A DNA stretch of 64,000 nt from Campylobacter sp. GTDB lineage: Bacteria; Campylobacterota; Campylobacteria; Campylobacterales; Campylobacteraceae. The stretch covers positions 1-64,000 of the forward strand of contig JALFKC010000032.1 in assembly GCA_022775765.1 (NCBI GenBank), in the 5' to 3' direction. The notes beneath the pieces are model-generated. The model was not told the origin of the DNA. It saw only the letters and a program-made list of their open reading frames with translations, and made no database searches. Position numbers and translations under genes: made by a program. Numbering within the stretch: the first letter of the stretch is position 1; each line of letters opens with the position of its first letter. This document shows positions 21,154-32,306 of the stretch, piece after piece.

Positions 21154-22034
21154 TTTTCTCCTTTTTTAAAATGTATTATACCATCTGTTGATACCAAAAT
21201 CAGGCTAAACCAGATAAGTAAGAAGCTGATCAGCTTATAAATATTTAACTCTTCGCCATAGATGAAAATCGCCACAAGCATACTTATACTAGGTGAAATG
21301 TATTGCAAAAATCCAAGTGTGATGAGCTTAATTCTAAGTGCGGCCTCGTTAAAAGTAAGAAGTGGAATCATCGTTACAAGGCCACTTGAAACCAGCAAAA
21401 GCCCATTTAAACTAAAGCCAAAATTTACCCTCAAAACATCACCAAAAATCACAATATAAAACAGAGCAAACACTGACAAAAAGCAAGTCTCAATAAAAAG
21501 CCCTTCAATTGTTGGCACACTTAGGCGTTTTTTGATAACACCATAAATTGCAAAAGTCACTGGAAGTGTAAGTGAAATCAAAGGAAGCTTACCAAGGCTA
21601 TAAATTTGCACTGCTATGGCTATTACTACGATGCAAACTGAAATTTTACCAACCTTGCTAAGCCTCTCTTTTAGAATAATCGCTCCAAGAAGCATACTCA
21701 TCAAAGGATTGATAAAGTATCCAAGGCTGGTTTCTAAAATTCTATCAGTATTAACTGCATAGATATAAATTCCCCAGTTCGAGCACACAAAAATACCAGC
21801 TACTATCAAAGATATGGTAATTTTTTTGTTAAGCAAAATGAGCTTTAAATTTCTACTTTTTTTCTTGAGTTTTATGAGTAAAAACAAAAACGCACTTGCC
21901 CAAAATATCCTACTAGCCAAAATTTCAAGCGAATTAACTTCATTAAGAAGCTTGAAATATATTGGGAAAAGTCCCCACATCAAGTATGTCATCACACCGT
22001 ATATTAGCCCTAAATTTTGCTCTTTTATTTGCAT
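21150..22034 (-). CDS. rarD: EamA family transporter, RarD type
   Basis: GVMTYLMWGLFPIYFKLL, NWGIYIYAVNTDRILETSLGYFINPL. Confidence 0.9.
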   Translation of the reverse strand: MQIKEQNLGLIYGVMTYLMWGLFPIYFKLLNEVNSLEILASRIFWASAFLFLLIKLKKKSRNLKLILLNKKITISLIVAGIFVCSNWGIYIYAVNTDRILETSLGYFINPLMSMLLGAIILKERLSKVGKISVCIVVIAIAVQIYSLGKLPLISLTLPVTFAIYGVIKKRLSVPTIEGLFIETCFLSVFALFYIVIFGDVLRVNFGFSLNGLLLVSSGLVTMIPLLTFNEAALRIKLITLGFLQYISPSISMLVAIFIYGEELNIYKLISFLLIWFSLILVSTDGIIHFKKGEK

Positions 22035-22156
22035 TTTGTCCTCATATTCTTATAGAAATTTTGCATTATATAATCATAATATTTAAAACTTACTTATGAA
22101 GTTTTAAGGGTATTTTGGTATTATAACAAACAATTTTTATCAAATGAGGGAGTGCT

Positions 22157-23503
22157 ATGACTTGGAGTAAAAGTTCATGGAGAGAGTATAATATTAAACA
22201 ACAACCCGTCTATCCAGACAAAAATGCCTTAAAAAAGGTTGAAGACACTATCGCTTCGTTTCCACCGCTTGTTTTTGCTGGCGAAGTTGATGAGCTTAAA
22301 AGGGATTTGGCAAACGCGACTTTAGGCAAAAGCTTTTTGCTTCAAGGTGGGGATTGTGCGGAGAGCTTTTATAACTACAAAGCTGATAATATTAGAGATC
22401 TATTTAAACTGATGCTTCAAATGTCAGTTGTTCTAACCTACACAAGTGGGCTTCCTGTGGTTAAGGTTGGGCGAATTGCCGGACAGTTTGCCAAACCTAG
22501 AAGTAGCGATTTTGAAGAAAAAGATGGAGTTAAACTTCCAAGCTATAGGGGCGATATAGTAAATGGCTTTGAGTTTAATGAAGCTGCTAGGATACCTGAT
22601 CCTGAGCGTATGATAAAGGCGTATCACCAAAGCACTGGGACGCTGAATTTATTAAGAGCGTTTTCAAGGGGTGGGCTTGCGGATCTGCACGAAATTCATA
22701 GATGGAACCTAGGCTTTATGAAAAGGGCTGAACTTGGTAGCAGATATAGGCAAATCACTGGTGAAATCACTAAGGCTCTAAATTTTATGGATGCTTGCAA
22801 TATCACTTCTCAAAATACACCATCTATTAGAGAGACCAAATTCTACACATCCCACGAAGCACTTTTGCTTCCATATGAAGAGGCTTTGACTAGGGTTGAT
22901 AGCCTTGGTGGTGGAATTTATGGCTGTTCTGCACATATGCTTTGGATAGGCGAGAGAACGCGTGGTATAAATGACGCACATGTGCACTTTTTAAGTGGGC
23001 TTAAAAATCCGCTAGGCGTTAAGGTTGGACCAAATATCACACCTGATGAGATAAAAGCTTTAGCTGAGAAACTAAATTCTCAAAATGAACCAGGAAGGCT
23101 AAATTTAATCATTAGAATGGGGGCTCACATCATCGGCGATAAACTTCCAAATATCTTAAAAGAGATTAAAAAAGAGGGATTAAATATCCTTTGGAGCATT
23201 GACCCAATGCACGGCAATACAGTCAAAGCTTCAAACAACTATAAAACTAGAGAATTTGATAAGATAATGGATGAAGTTAGGCAGTTTTTTGAAATTCACA
23301 AAGCTGAAGGCACTCATCCAGGCGGCATTCACCTTGAGATGACTGGACAAAATGTCACTGAATGCACGGGGAGTTCATTTAATGTTACTGAAGAGACTTT
23401 AGCTAGCAGATATGAAACACAGTGCGATCCAAGGCTAAATGCAGATCAAGCTTTAGAGCTAGCATTTTTGATATCGGATTATCTAAAAGAGATAAAAAAA
23501 TAA
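22157..23503 (+). CDS. 3-deoxy-7-phosphoheptulonate synthase, class II
   Basis: [48 protein letters not shown]. Confidence 0.95.
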   Translation: MTWSKSSWREYNIKQQPVYPDKNALKKVEDTIASFPPLVFAGEVDELKRDLANATLGKSFLLQGGDCAESFYNYKADNIRDLFKLMLQMSVVLTYTSGLPVVKVGRIAGQFAKPRSSDFEEKDGVKLPSYRGDIVNGFEFNEAARIPDPERMIKAYHQSTGTLNLLRAFSRGGLADLHEIHRWNLGFMKRAELGSRYRQITGEITKALNFMDACNITSQNTPSIRETKFYTSHEALLLPYEEALTRVDSLGGGIYGCSAHMLWIGERTRGINDAHVHFLSGLKNPLGVKVGPNITPDEIKALAEKLNSQNEPGRLNLIIRMGAHIIGDKLPNILKEIKKEGLNILWSIDPMHGNTVKASNNYKTREFDKIMDEVRQFFEIHKAEGTHPGGIHLEMTGQNVTECTGSSFNVTEETLASRYETQCDPRLNADQALELAFLISDYLKEIKK

Positions 23504-23506
23504 CTT

Positions 23507-23533
23507 AATTTGGGTATTTTAAATACTCAAATT
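23507..23533. terminator. inverted repeat between convergent genes
   Basis: AATTTGGGTATTT-T-AAATACTCAAATT with one G/T position. Confidence 0.5.
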
Positions 23534-23931
23534 TAATTGTTAATTTTAGATAATAAATTTAGCGTTTTTTCATCAATTTTTGAGATTTTACCATCAACTA
23601 AAAATGCTAGAGAAATTTCAGCACTAAAGGCTAACTTATTTATAGGATTTTCTTTGATATCTTTAATTCTATAAATTTCTTGGTGCAGGGTTAAACTCGC
23701 TTTTTTAAGAGAAGTTATGGTAGTCTTTATCTCTAATATATCACCCAAATAGCAAGGGTTTTTATAATCAGCAACTATGCGAGTTACCACAAAGCCCATA
23801 TTGATACCAAAAGCTTTTGCACCATTTTTAAATAGATACTCGCTTCTTGCTATTTCACAAAAATTTATATAATTTGCGTGATAGACTATTCCTCCAGCGT
23901 CAGTATCCTTATAATAGACTCTAATTTGCAT
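23533..23931 (-). CDS. acyl-CoA thioesterase, YbgC/4HBT hot-dog fold
   Basis: MQIRVYYKDTDAGGIVYHANYINFCEIARSEYL is the YbgC-type signature. Confidence 0.88.
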   Translation of the reverse strand: MQIRVYYKDTDAGGIVYHANYINFCEIARSEYLFKNGAKAFGINMGFVVTRIVADYKNPCYLGDILEIKTTITSLKKASLTLHQEIYRIKDIKENPINKLAFSAEISLAFLVDGKISKIDEKTLNLLSKINN

Positions 23932-24409
23932 TTTTTTGTCTAGGAAATTTCAAGAAAAATAGCAGTGTCTGAAGTATCAAAAGTAGCTTCATCGTCCATT
24001 CGCTAGCATTGTGAATAGAGTAAAACTCAGCTGTCATAGTCGCTTCAGGCCCTTTTGCTTGAGCCCCAACTATATAGTCACTAAAATATAGCACAAAAGT
24101 TAGAGCTAAACAGATATGAATAAGCCCTATCATAAGGGTTGAAAAACGCATATTAAAGCTTTGAGATTTGTTGTTGTTAAAATTTATCATCTCATAAATA
24201 AGTATAATAATTGAGATGATGATAAGTGGGGTGTTGTATTTCACAAAAATATTTGTCATCAGCTGACCGCTTTGAAAATGGCTCAAAACATTATCACCCA
24301 AAAACTCACTAGGATAAAATATTGTAGGGGCAACTAGCACACCAAGGGTAAGCTCTATCCCAACTACTATGGCTATCAAAAAAAGATAAATAGGTAAAAT
24401 TTTTCTCAT
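23921..24409 (-). CDS. DUF4149-like membrane protein
   Basis: Four hydrophobic segments; VLVAPTIFYPSEFLGDNVLSHFQSGQLMTNIF. Confidence 0.7.
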   Translation of the reverse strand: MRKILPIYLFLIAIVVGIELTLGVLVAPTIFYPSEFLGDNVLSHFQSGQLMTNIFVKYNTPLIIISIIILIYEMINFNNNKSQSFNMRFSTLMIGLIHICLALTFVLYFSDYIVGAQAKGPEATMTAEFYSIHNASEWTMKLLLILQTLLFFLKFPRQKNAN

Positions 24410-24507
24410 AAAAGTCCTTAAATTTATAACTGAAACTACTATTTTACTACACTAAAATAAACGGTGTTTTTAAAATCGGTTAAAACAAATTTTAAGTAAA
24501 TTTCAGA

Positions 24508-24513
24508 TATAAT
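24508..24513 (+). promoter_or_regulatory. putative -10 element (GATATAATC) upstream of rpmH
   Basis: TATAAT 38 bp upstream of the rpmH ATG; no -35 box called. Confidence 0.4.
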
Positions 24514-24550
24514 CCAAATTTGTTTAAAATTTTAAAATTAAGGAAAAACA

Positions 24551-24685
24551 ATGAAAAGAACATATCAACCGCATAAAACTCCTAAAAAGAGAACTCACGG
24601 TTTTAGAGTTAGAATGAAGACTAAAAATGGTCGCAAGATTATCAATGCAAGACGTGCTAAGGGTAGAAAAAGACTATCCGTGTGA
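24551..24685 (+). CDS. rpmH: 50S ribosomal protein L34
   Basis: [44 protein letters not shown]; too short for the ORF track; stop overlaps the rnpA GTG. Confidence 0.98.
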   Translation: MKRTYQPHKTPKKRTHGFRVRMKTKNGRKIINARRAKGRKRLSV

Positions 24686-25008
24686 GGAAATTTGGTGCTA
24701 TAAGTTTGCAAGATGAGTTTGCAAACACATACCAAAATGCCAAAAGATGGCACTGTGAGCAAGCGGTAGTGTATTTTTTGCCAAATAATGATGATAAATT
24801 TGCAGTAGTCGCTAGCAAAAAAATAGGCAAAGCCGTATGCAGAAATCGTGCAAAAAGACGTCTAAGGTCAGCTTTTGTCTCTTTGAGTGGTGAGTTGGAA
24901 TTTGGAATTTATATAATTGTTGCAAAAAAAGGTGTTTTAGAATCAACTTTTTTGCAACTTCAAAAAAATTTAAGATGGTCTTTTAAAAAAGTAGGTGCTT
25001 TGAAATGA
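24682..25008 (+). CDS. rnpA: ribonuclease P protein component
   Basis: GTG start; [19 protein letters not shown] signature; between rpmH and yidD. Confidence 0.95.
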   Translation: MRKFGAISLQDEFANTYQNAKRWHCEQAVVYFLPNNDDKFAVVASKKIGKAVCRNRAKRRLRSAFVSLSGELEFGIYIIVAKKGVLESTFLQLQKNLRWSFKKVGALK

Positions 25009-25340
25009 GTAAATTTTTTATAGGTATGGTTAAATTTTATCAAAAATATATATCTGTAAATTTCCCAGCTTCTTGTAGATACTATCCAACTTGCTCTGAG
25101 TATGCAGTTTGGAGTTTTGAAAACTCAAGCTTTATTAGAGCTTTTTTTGGCTCATTTTTGAGAATTTTAAGGTGTAATAAGCTTTTTAAGGGTGGGATAG
25201 ATTACCCTACAACAAAGAAAAAATTTAATAAGCCATATATTTTTGCAAATCATCACAACATTAAGCCAAAGTTTTGGTTTATTCCATATAATGACAAATC
25301 AAATAAATTTTATATAGTTAAAAATTTAAAAGGAAATTAA
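25005..25340 (+). CDS. yidD: membrane protein insertion efficiency factor
   Basis: FYQKYISVNFPASCRYYPTCSEYAVWSFE ... LRCNKLFKGGIDYP. Confidence 0.95.
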   Translation: MSKFFIGMVKFYQKYISVNFPASCRYYPTCSEYAVWSFENSSFIRAFFGSFLRILRCNKLFKGGIDYPTTKKKFNKPYIFANHHNIKPKFWFIPYNDKSNKFYIVKNLKGN

Positions 25341-26954
25341 GTGCAAGATCAAGGTTCAATTCAAAAAAGAGTGCTTATAGCCACACTTTTGGCTTTTGTA
25401 TTTTTTATAGGGTATGATTATTTTTATCTCTCAAAAATTAGAGTTGCAAACGAAAGCAATATAACCTCACAACAATCACAACAGTTAGCTAGAGATCAGC
25501 TAGACGACCAAATCAAACAAAGTGCTACAAATCAAGGTGTTTTACCAGTTTCTAGCGACCATCCATTGCAAACTGCATCACAGATTGCTACTATTAATTC
25601 AGGTGTTTTTCACGGAAGCATTGATGAGTTTGGTAGAATAAGTTCATTTATTCTTGATGAGAGAGTTTATAAAAATGAGAGCGGTGGCATGCCTGATATG
25701 GTTGATCTATCATTTTATCCGCTACCTCTTGAGATAAGATTTACAGACGCCAATCTAAATAAAGAGGCTAGCACTACGCCTTACACCGCCTCAGTTTCAA
25801 GCATAGATGTGAGTTCAAATAGTCAAAATATCATCTTAACTCAAAAATTAAGTGAGCTTGAAGTCGTTAAAAATATAACTTTTCATCCAAATGGCTCATA
25901 CGATATCAAAGTAACCTTAAGCAAAGATGTGCCGTTTTTGATAACTCCTGGTTTTAGGCCAAATATCGCAGTTGATGGCTATACAATTCACGGAGCAATT
26001 ATCAAAAAGAGCGATGAGAAGCTTGAGGTGATAAAAGATGGCAAGGTCAAAAATGGCGAAAGATTTGATGGGGCAAGCATTGCAGCAGCCTCAGATAGAT
26101 ACTATACAAATTTCTTTTACCAAACTTCAGAACCACTCAATGTTATAGTTTTTGGCGATAGAGACAAAAATGTCCAAGTTTTTGCTATGGCAAGTGGTAG
26201 CTTTAGTGCTGGTGGATATTTGGGACCAAAACATGTCAAGCTTTTAAGAAGTATCAATCCTGAACTAACTGATGTAGTTGAGTATGGTTGGTTTACATTT
26301 TTGGCTAAGCCTATGTTTAGCTTTCTTGATTGGATATATAGTTTTACAAGAAATTGGGGTTGGGCGATAGTTTTGCTTACGATTTTTATTAGAATTTTGC
26401 TTTTTCCTTTGACATTTAGAGGGATGATCTCTATGAACAAGATGAAAGATCTTGCCCCTAAAATGAAAGAGCTTCAAGAAAAATATAAAGATAACAGAGA
26501 AAAACTTCAAATAAAAACTATGGAACTTTATAAATCCCAAGGTGCAAATCCAATGAGTGGATGTTTGCCACTTTTACTTCAAATTCCTGTATTTTTTGCG
26601 ATATATAGAGTGCTTTTGAACTCAATTGAGTTAAAAGGTGCACCGTGGATTTTGTGGATAAGCGATTTGGCGGTTAAAGATCCATTTTTTGTATTACCTG
26701 CGATAATGGGGCTTATGATGTTTTTACAGCAAAGAATTACGCCTACAAATTTCACCGACCCTATGCAAGAAAAAGTTATGAAATTTATGCCACTGATATT
26801 TTGTGTATTTATGGCGTTTTTCCCTGCTGGACTTACACTATATTGGTGCATAAACAACAGTTGTTCTTTTGTGCAACAGCTTGTGATTAATAGACATTTT
26901 GCCAAACAAAAAGCACAAAAAGAAGAAGAAAAAATGGAGAAAAACAAAAAATGA
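25341..26954 (+). CDS. yidC: membrane protein insertase
   Basis: GTG start; WGWAIVLLTIFIRILLFPLTFRGMISMNKMKDLAPKMKELQEKY ... GCLPLLLQIPVFFAIYRVL. Confidence 0.97.
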   Translation: MQDQGSIQKRVLIATLLAFVFFIGYDYFYLSKIRVANESNITSQQSQQLARDQLDDQIKQSATNQGVLPVSSDHPLQTASQIATINSGVFHGSIDEFGRISSFILDERVYKNESGGMPDMVDLSFYPLPLEIRFTDANLNKEASTTPYTASVSSIDVSSNSQNIILTQKLSELEVVKNITFHPNGSYDIKVTLSKDVPFLITPGFRPNIAVDGYTIHGAIIKKSDEKLEVIKDGKVKNGERFDGASIAAASDRYYTNFFYQTSEPLNVIVFGDRDKNVQVFAMASGSFSAGGYLGPKHVKLLRSINPELTDVVEYGWFTFLAKPMFSFLDWIYSFTRNWGWAIVLLTIFIRILLFPLTFRGMISMNKMKDLAPKMKELQEKYKDNREKLQIKTMELYKSQGANPMSGCLPLLLQIPVFFAIYRVLLNSIELKGAPWILWISDLAVKDPFFVLPAIMGLMMFLQQRITPTNFTDPMQEKVMKFMPLIFCVFMAFFPAGLTLYWCINNSCSFVQQLVINRHFAKQKAQKEEEKMEKNKK

Positions 26955-27859
26955 GAATAGAAGCAAAATCTTTGCAAGAGGCTTTTAGCAAAGCTGCACT
27001 TGAGTGTGATTGTTCAGTTACAGAGCTAAAATATGAAATAATCCAAAATCCAACTAAAGGATTTTTGGGTCTGTTTAAAAAAACCGCTATTATTGAGATT
27101 AAAAATCAACCAACCAAATCTCACACACTTAAATCTCAAAAACAGTCCCAAAGTCATAAAAGCCAAAAAGATATCAAAGATGAGACCCCTGCTAAGGGTT
27201 ATAAAATCACCAAAAATCCTACCCCAAAAAATAGTTCAAATTTAGAAAACCATAGCTCTCAAAAGCCAAATTTTGAAAAAAACCGTATCAAAACGGACTT
27301 AGAAAAGACATCTCAGCCAAAATTCAGTGCTGAAACTTCCGAGATAGAAAAACCACACTTCAACTCTTACAAAAAATATACCAAAAAATATAGAAATGAA
27401 GTTAGTGATGAAGCTTTAAAACAGATTGAGCTTGAATTAAAAGAGCTATTTGCTAAGACACCATTTATCATCTCAACTATTGAGATTAAAAAATTTGAAG
27501 ATCATACAATTTTGATATTTATAGATGGCGATGACGCAGCGCTTTTAATTGGCAAAGATGGTAGAAGATACAAAGCGATCTATTATATGCTTTATAGCTG
27601 GGTAAATTTAAAGTTTAACTTAAATGTAAGACTAGAAATTTCGAAATTTCTACAGAGTCAAGAGCTAATGATAGCTGAATATCTAAAAAGTGTAATTCAA
27701 AGGGTAAATTTAGTTGGCAAAGCCACAACCAAACCACTTGATGGCATACTCATTGATATCGCACTAAAACAGTTAAGAGATGAATTTCCAAATAAATATG
27801 TCGCTGCAAAACACTCAAAAGATGGAAAATATATACTTATAAGTGAATTTAAAAAATGA
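26951..27859 (+). CDS. jag: Jag/KhpB-family RNA-binding protein
   Basis: Jag N-domain (EAKSLQEAFSKAA...GFLGLFKKTA), KH-like GKDGRRYKAIYYMLYSWVNLK, position after yidC. Confidence 0.88.
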   Translation: MRIEAKSLQEAFSKAALECDCSVTELKYEIIQNPTKGFLGLFKKTAIIEIKNQPTKSHTLKSQKQSQSHKSQKDIKDETPAKGYKITKNPTPKNSSNLENHSSQKPNFEKNRIKTDLEKTSQPKFSAETSEIEKPHFNSYKKYTKKYRNEVSDEALKQIELELKELFAKTPFIISTIEIKKFEDHTILIFIDGDDAALLIGKDGRRYKAIYYMLYSWVNLKFNLNVRLEISKFLQSQELMIAEYLKSVIQRVNLVGKATTKPLDGILIDIALKQLRDEFPNKYVAAKHSKDGKYILISEFKK

Positions 27860-29178
27860 ATGATACCATAGTCGCAAACGCCACTGCTAACGGAGTAGGG
27901 GCGATTTGTGTGATTCGCCTAAGTGGTAAGGACGCTCTAAAACTAGCCGCTACTCTTAGTTCAAAAACTCTACAACCACGCTATGCTACGCTTTGCAAGC
28001 TAAGAGACAAAAACGGCGAATACATAGACGAAGCGATTTTAATATACTTTAAGGCCCCACATAGCTTTACAGGTGAAGATGTGGTGGAGTTTCAAACTCA
28101 CGGTGGTTTTGTGGTTGCAACGATGATAATAGAAGAGCTAATATCTCTTGGGGCTAGGCTTGCAATGCCTGGAGAGTTTAGCAAAAGAGCATTTTTAAAC
28201 TCAAAAATGGACTATGCAAAAGCTTCAGCAATCAGTGCGATTATCAATGCCAAAAGCCAAAATAGCGTTAAAATTCTCTCAAAAGTTATGCAAGGTGAGC
28301 TTAGTAAATTTGTAGATGGTTTAAGAGATGAACTGGTTAAAACCCTAGCTTACGCTGAAACCTGCATAGATTATAGTGATGAAGATTTGCCAAAAGACTT
28401 GCTTTTTACCACTGATGATATGCTTAGCAAAAATATTAATTTGCTTGATGAGATTGTCGCTATTAGTGAGCAAAGAAAAGGGCTTATTGAGGGCTTTAAG
28501 GTTGCGATAGTTGGCAAGCCAAATGTTGGTAAAAGCTCGATTTTAAACTCACTTCTAAAATCAGAAAGAGCTATAGTTAGTTCTGAAGAGGGCACGACTA
28601 GAGATACAATTGAAGAGAGCTTAATAGTTGGGACAAATTTAATAAAAATAGTCGATACAGCAGGCATTAGAAACCCTGCAAGCTATGTAGAAAGCTTAGG
28701 TATTCAAAACTCAATGAAAGCCATATATGAAGCTGACGCGGTGATAGCTGTGTTTGATGGAAGTGAAGTTTCCAATGAAAAAGATAAGAAAATATTAGAA
28801 ATTCTTGCGGCTTGCAATAAAAAGATATTTTATGCTCTAAACAAAAGTGACCTTAAACTAAAATTTGATCTAAATTTGCCAAATCCCATTAAGCTTTGTG
28901 CTAAAAGCAATACCAAGCCACTTATAGATGAGCTTAGCAAGTATTTTAACTCTCAAGATAGTAGCCAGCTAATCCTTACAAATCTTAATCAAATCAACTC
29001 TTGCAAAAATGCTAGCTTACACCTTAAGAGATCAAGAGAGTTTTTAAGTGATGAAGAGTTAGAGCTTTTTGCAATGGAGCTAAACTTAGCTATTAATGAG
29101 CTATCAAATATCACTAGACCTTTTTATAGAGATGAGATCTTAGACAAGATGTTTTCAAGTTTTTGTCTTGGCAAGTAG
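27856..29178 (+). CDS. mnmE: tRNA modification GTPase
   Basis: G1 GKPNVGKSSILNSLL, DTAGIR, C-terminal FCLGK. Confidence 0.97.
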   Translation: MNDTIVANATANGVGAICVIRLSGKDALKLAATLSSKTLQPRYATLCKLRDKNGEYIDEAILIYFKAPHSFTGEDVVEFQTHGGFVVATMIIEELISLGARLAMPGEFSKRAFLNSKMDYAKASAISAIINAKSQNSVKILSKVMQGELSKFVDGLRDELVKTLAYAETCIDYSDEDLPKDLLFTTDDMLSKNINLLDEIVAISEQRKGLIEGFKVAIVGKPNVGKSSILNSLLKSERAIVSSEEGTTRDTIEESLIVGTNLIKIVDTAGIRNPASYVESLGIQNSMKAIYEADAVIAVFDGSEVSNEKDKKILEILAACNKKIFYALNKSDLKLKFDLNLPNPIKLCAKSNTKPLIDELSKYFNSQDSSQLILTNLNQINSCKNASLHLKRSREFLSDEELELFAMELNLAINELSNITRPFYRDEILDKMFSSFCLGK

Positions 29179-29187
29179 ATAAGAGTG

Positions 29188-29236
29188 GTTTATAAATTTC
29201 TGAATTTAATAGCTTGAAATTTAGAAATTTATAAAC
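29188..29236. terminator. inverted repeat downstream of mnmE
   Basis: 14-bp perfect arms GTTTATAAATTTCT ... AGAAATTTATAAAC. Confidence 0.5.
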
Positions 29237-29287
29237 TTTATAGCTATTCTTGGGTAATATAACTCAATAAATTTCAAAAGGATTTTC

Positions 29288-31492
29288 ATGGATAAAAAGA
29301 CCATAGAAGCACACAAAATCAGCGAAGAAGAGTATCAAAAAATCTTATCAATCTTAAATAGAGAGCCAAATTTACTAGAGCTTGGTATATTTTCAGCTAT
29401 GTGGAGTGAGCACTGCTCATACAAATCAAGCAAAAAATACCTAAGTGGATTTCCAACCAAAGCCCCGTGGGTTATTCAAGGACCTGGTGAAAATGCTGGT
29501 GTGATCGATATTGGCAAGGGTATGGCGGCAGTTTTTAAGATGGAGAGTCACAATCACCCAAGTTTTATAGAGCCATTTCAAGGAGCTGCAACTGGAGTTG
29601 GTGGAATTTTTAGAGATATTTTTACGATGGGAGCAAGGGTTGAGGCTAGCCTAAATTCACTTAGATTTGGTGATATCAGAAGTGATAGCGAGACTAGCAG
29701 ATATCAACGCTACTTAGTGCGTGGAGTAGTTAGTGGAATCTCTCACTATGGAAACTGTATGGGAGTGCCTACAGTTGGTGGTGAGACGACTTTTGATGAG
29801 AGCTTTAATGGCAATATTTTAGTCAATGCTTTTGGGCTTGGAATTTGCAAAAGTGATGAGATTTTCTATGCGAAAGCCGAGGGTGTAGGTAATCCAGTTA
29901 TCTATGTAGGAAGCAAAACTGGGCGTGATGGGCTTGGTGGGGCTGTGATGGCAAGCGATAGTTTTAGTGAGGCTAATAACTCGCTTCGTCCAACAGTTCA
30001 AGTTGGCGATCCATTTGCAGAGAAGCTTTTGATGGAGGCTTGCTTAGAGCTATTTAAAAAAGACTACATAGTTGGTATCCAAGATATGGGTGCGGCAGGG
30101 CTAACTTCTAGTAGCTTTGAGATGGCTGGAAAGAGCGGGGCTGGTATGAAAATGCACCTTGATAGAGTTCCTATGAGAGAAGAGGGGATGACGCCATATG
30201 AGTTAATGCTTAGCGAAAGCCAAGAAAGAATGCTGATTTGTGCTAAAAAGGGCTATGAAGATAAAGTCATAGAAATTTTTAGAAAATGGGAACTTGACGC
30301 TGAAGTGATTGGAGAGGTTACTGATAGTGGGAATATGGAGCTTTTTTGGAATGGTGAATTGGTTGGAGTGATTCCAATAGAGCCACTTAGCGAAGCTGCA
30401 CCCGTGCTTGATAGACCTATTAAAAAGCCTGAGTATTTAGATAGGATAAAGGGTGAAAATTTTTGTGCATCAGCCTATGAGAGTGTGGATATAAATAGTG
30501 CGTTTTTAAAGCTTCTAGCCCATCCGAATGTGCTAAACAAATCCTATATTTACGAGCAATATGACTCATATGTAGGCACAAATTCTATCAAAAAAGCAGG
30601 CTCACTAGGAGCTAGTATTTTAAGAGTTAAGGAAAGTGGTGTAAGCATAAATATGGGTATGGAGTGTAACACTATGCAAAATTATATAAACCCTAGAATT
30701 AGTGCAGCTACTGCAGTGGCAACTAGTGGTAGAAAGGTAGCATTAAGCGGGGCTATGCCGTTAGCGATTACGGATTGTCTAAACTATGGAAATCCTCAAA
30801 ATCCTGAAGTTATGTGGCAGTTTAAAGAGGGGTGCGAAGGTATAAAAGAGGCGTGCAAAGCACTAAACACCCCTGTTGTTAGTGGCAATGTCAGCCTTTA
30901 TAATGAAACAGATGGCGTTAGCATTCAGCCAAGCCCATCAATTGTGTGCGTTGGGGTAAATGAAGATGCTAATGCAAATTTGCCAAGCAGCTTCACAAAG
31001 AGCGGTGTGAGTGTGTATTTGGTAGGTCAAACCAAGGGTGTTTATGCAGGGTCTTTGTATTGCAAAGAAATTCATGGCAAACTCGCTGGAACTCTGCCTG
31101 AGATTGATTTTGTCAAAGAAAGAGCACTTTGGGAGCTTGCCATCAAAGCTAATAAGATGGGAATTTTAGAGTTTGCAAACTCTGTAGGAATTGGCGGAGT
31201 GGCTATCACGCTAGCTAAGATGGCTTGTGTGGGAAATTTGGCCGGTAAGTTTGAGCTTAAATGCGAAGAGAGAAGTGATATATTTGAAGAGAGCTTTTCA
31301 AGAGCACTAATTGGTGTAAAAGATGAAATAAAATTTAAAGAGTTAGCTGGTGAGTTTGGGCTTGAGATCTCATATCTAGGCGAAACTAGCAGTGATGATA
31401 AATTTAGCATAAATGAAGTAACTCAGAGCCTAAAGGCTATGCAAGAGATCTATTTTGGTGAATTTGCAAAGATAGTGTCTAAAGAAAACTAA
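29288..31492 (+). CDS. purL: phosphoribosylformylglycinamidine synthase subunit
   Basis: [42 protein letters not shown]. Confidence 0.97.
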   Translation: MDKKTIEAHKISEEEYQKILSILNREPNLLELGIFSAMWSEHCSYKSSKKYLSGFPTKAPWVIQGPGENAGVIDIGKGMAAVFKMESHNHPSFIEPFQGAATGVGGIFRDIFTMGARVEASLNSLRFGDIRSDSETSRYQRYLVRGVVSGISHYGNCMGVPTVGGETTFDESFNGNILVNAFGLGICKSDEIFYAKAEGVGNPVIYVGSKTGRDGLGGAVMASDSFSEANNSLRPTVQVGDPFAEKLLMEACLELFKKDYIVGIQDMGAAGLTSSSFEMAGKSGAGMKMHLDRVPMREEGMTPYELMLSESQERMLICAKKGYEDKVIEIFRKWELDAEVIGEVTDSGNMELFWNGELVGVIPIEPLSEAAPVLDRPIKKPEYLDRIKGENFCASAYESVDINSAFLKLLAHPNVLNKSYIYEQYDSYVGTNSIKKAGSLGASILRVKESGVSINMGMECNTMQNYINPRISAATAVATSGRKVALSGAMPLAITDCLNYGNPQNPEVMWQFKEGCEGIKEACKALNTPVVSGNVSLYNETDGVSIQPSPSIVCVGVNEDANANLPSSFTKSGVSVYLVGQTKGVYAGSLYCKEIHGKLAGTLPEIDFVKERALWELAIKANKMGILEFANSVGIGGVAITLAKMACVGNLAGKFELKCEERSDIFEESFSRALIGVKDEIKFKELAGEFGLEISYLGETSSDDKFSINEVTQSLKAMQEIYFGEFAKIVSKEN

Positions 31493-32283
31493 TGAGTATT
31501 TTTTCGGTTTTTTTCCTAGCGGTTGTGCTTTTTGTAGTTTTTTCATCAAAACTTACATTTTTGTATCGACCGCCAAAAACCAAATCCAAACCAAATTCTG
31601 GGTTAAAATACGCACAATTTGTCATCTCTTTGGTGGCTAAAGTTGTCAAAAGTGATGGCAGAGTCAATGAGCATGAAGCTGAGATGGTCTCAAATTTGCT
31701 TGATGACCTGACTAAACAAATCGGTGGAAATTATCGCCAAAGAGATATCTTAAAATCAACCTATAATATAGAAAAAGACTCAAACAAGAGTGCTTTTAGT
31801 ATCGCTAGAGAGTTTGACTACGCTTTTAATATCCCAAACAAAGAGAAAATGGGACTTATCTATTTTTTCTTAAATGTAGCGTATGCAGATAAAAATTTAA
31901 ATATCGATGAATTATCAGCTATTGAGAGTATTGCAAATGGCTTTGGGGTGAGTAAAACTATAAAAGATATGGTATTTGCTAAATTCAAACGCGAATTTCA
32001 AAGCCATCACAGCGGATACAAAAACTCTTATCAAGGCTATCAAAAATCGCAAAGCTCTGATGAGAGTATAAAGCCTACAAAAGATGATTATCAAATTCTA
32101 GGTGTTAGCAAGGACGCTAGCAACTCTGAAATCAAAAAAGCTTGGCGAGAGCTTGTCAAAAAGTATCACCCAGATTTATTGATGGGTAGGGGCGAGAGCG
32201 AAGAGATAGTCACTAGCGGGACTAAAAAACTTCAAGAGATTAATGAAGCTTATGAAAATATTAAAAAACAACGAAATATCTGA
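31492..32283 (+). CDS. TerB-like plus DnaJ-domain protein (DjlA-like)
   Basis: N-terminal TM, TerB-like region, C-terminal J domain with KKYHPDLL. Confidence 0.88.
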   Translation: MSIFSVFFLAVVLFVVFSSKLTFLYRPPKTKSKPNSGLKYAQFVISLVAKVVKSDGRVNEHEAEMVSNLLDDLTKQIGGNYRQRDILKSTYNIEKDSNKSAFSIAREFDYAFNIPNKEKMGLIYFFLNVAYADKNLNIDELSAIESIANGFGVSKTIKDMVFAKFKREFQSHHSGYKNSYQGYQKSQSSDESIKPTKDDYQILGVSKDASNSEIKKAWRELVKKYHPDLLMGRGESEEIVTSGTKKLQEINEAYENIKKQRNI

Positions 32284-32306
32284 TAAATTTAGTAAAAGGA
32301 GAGAAA

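Noticed and set aside
24551-29178. rpmH-rnpA-yidD-yidC-jag-mnmE with 1-4 bp overlaps
   Set aside because: Tight coupling is notable but it is the standard conserved bacterial arrangement, so not reported as a finding.
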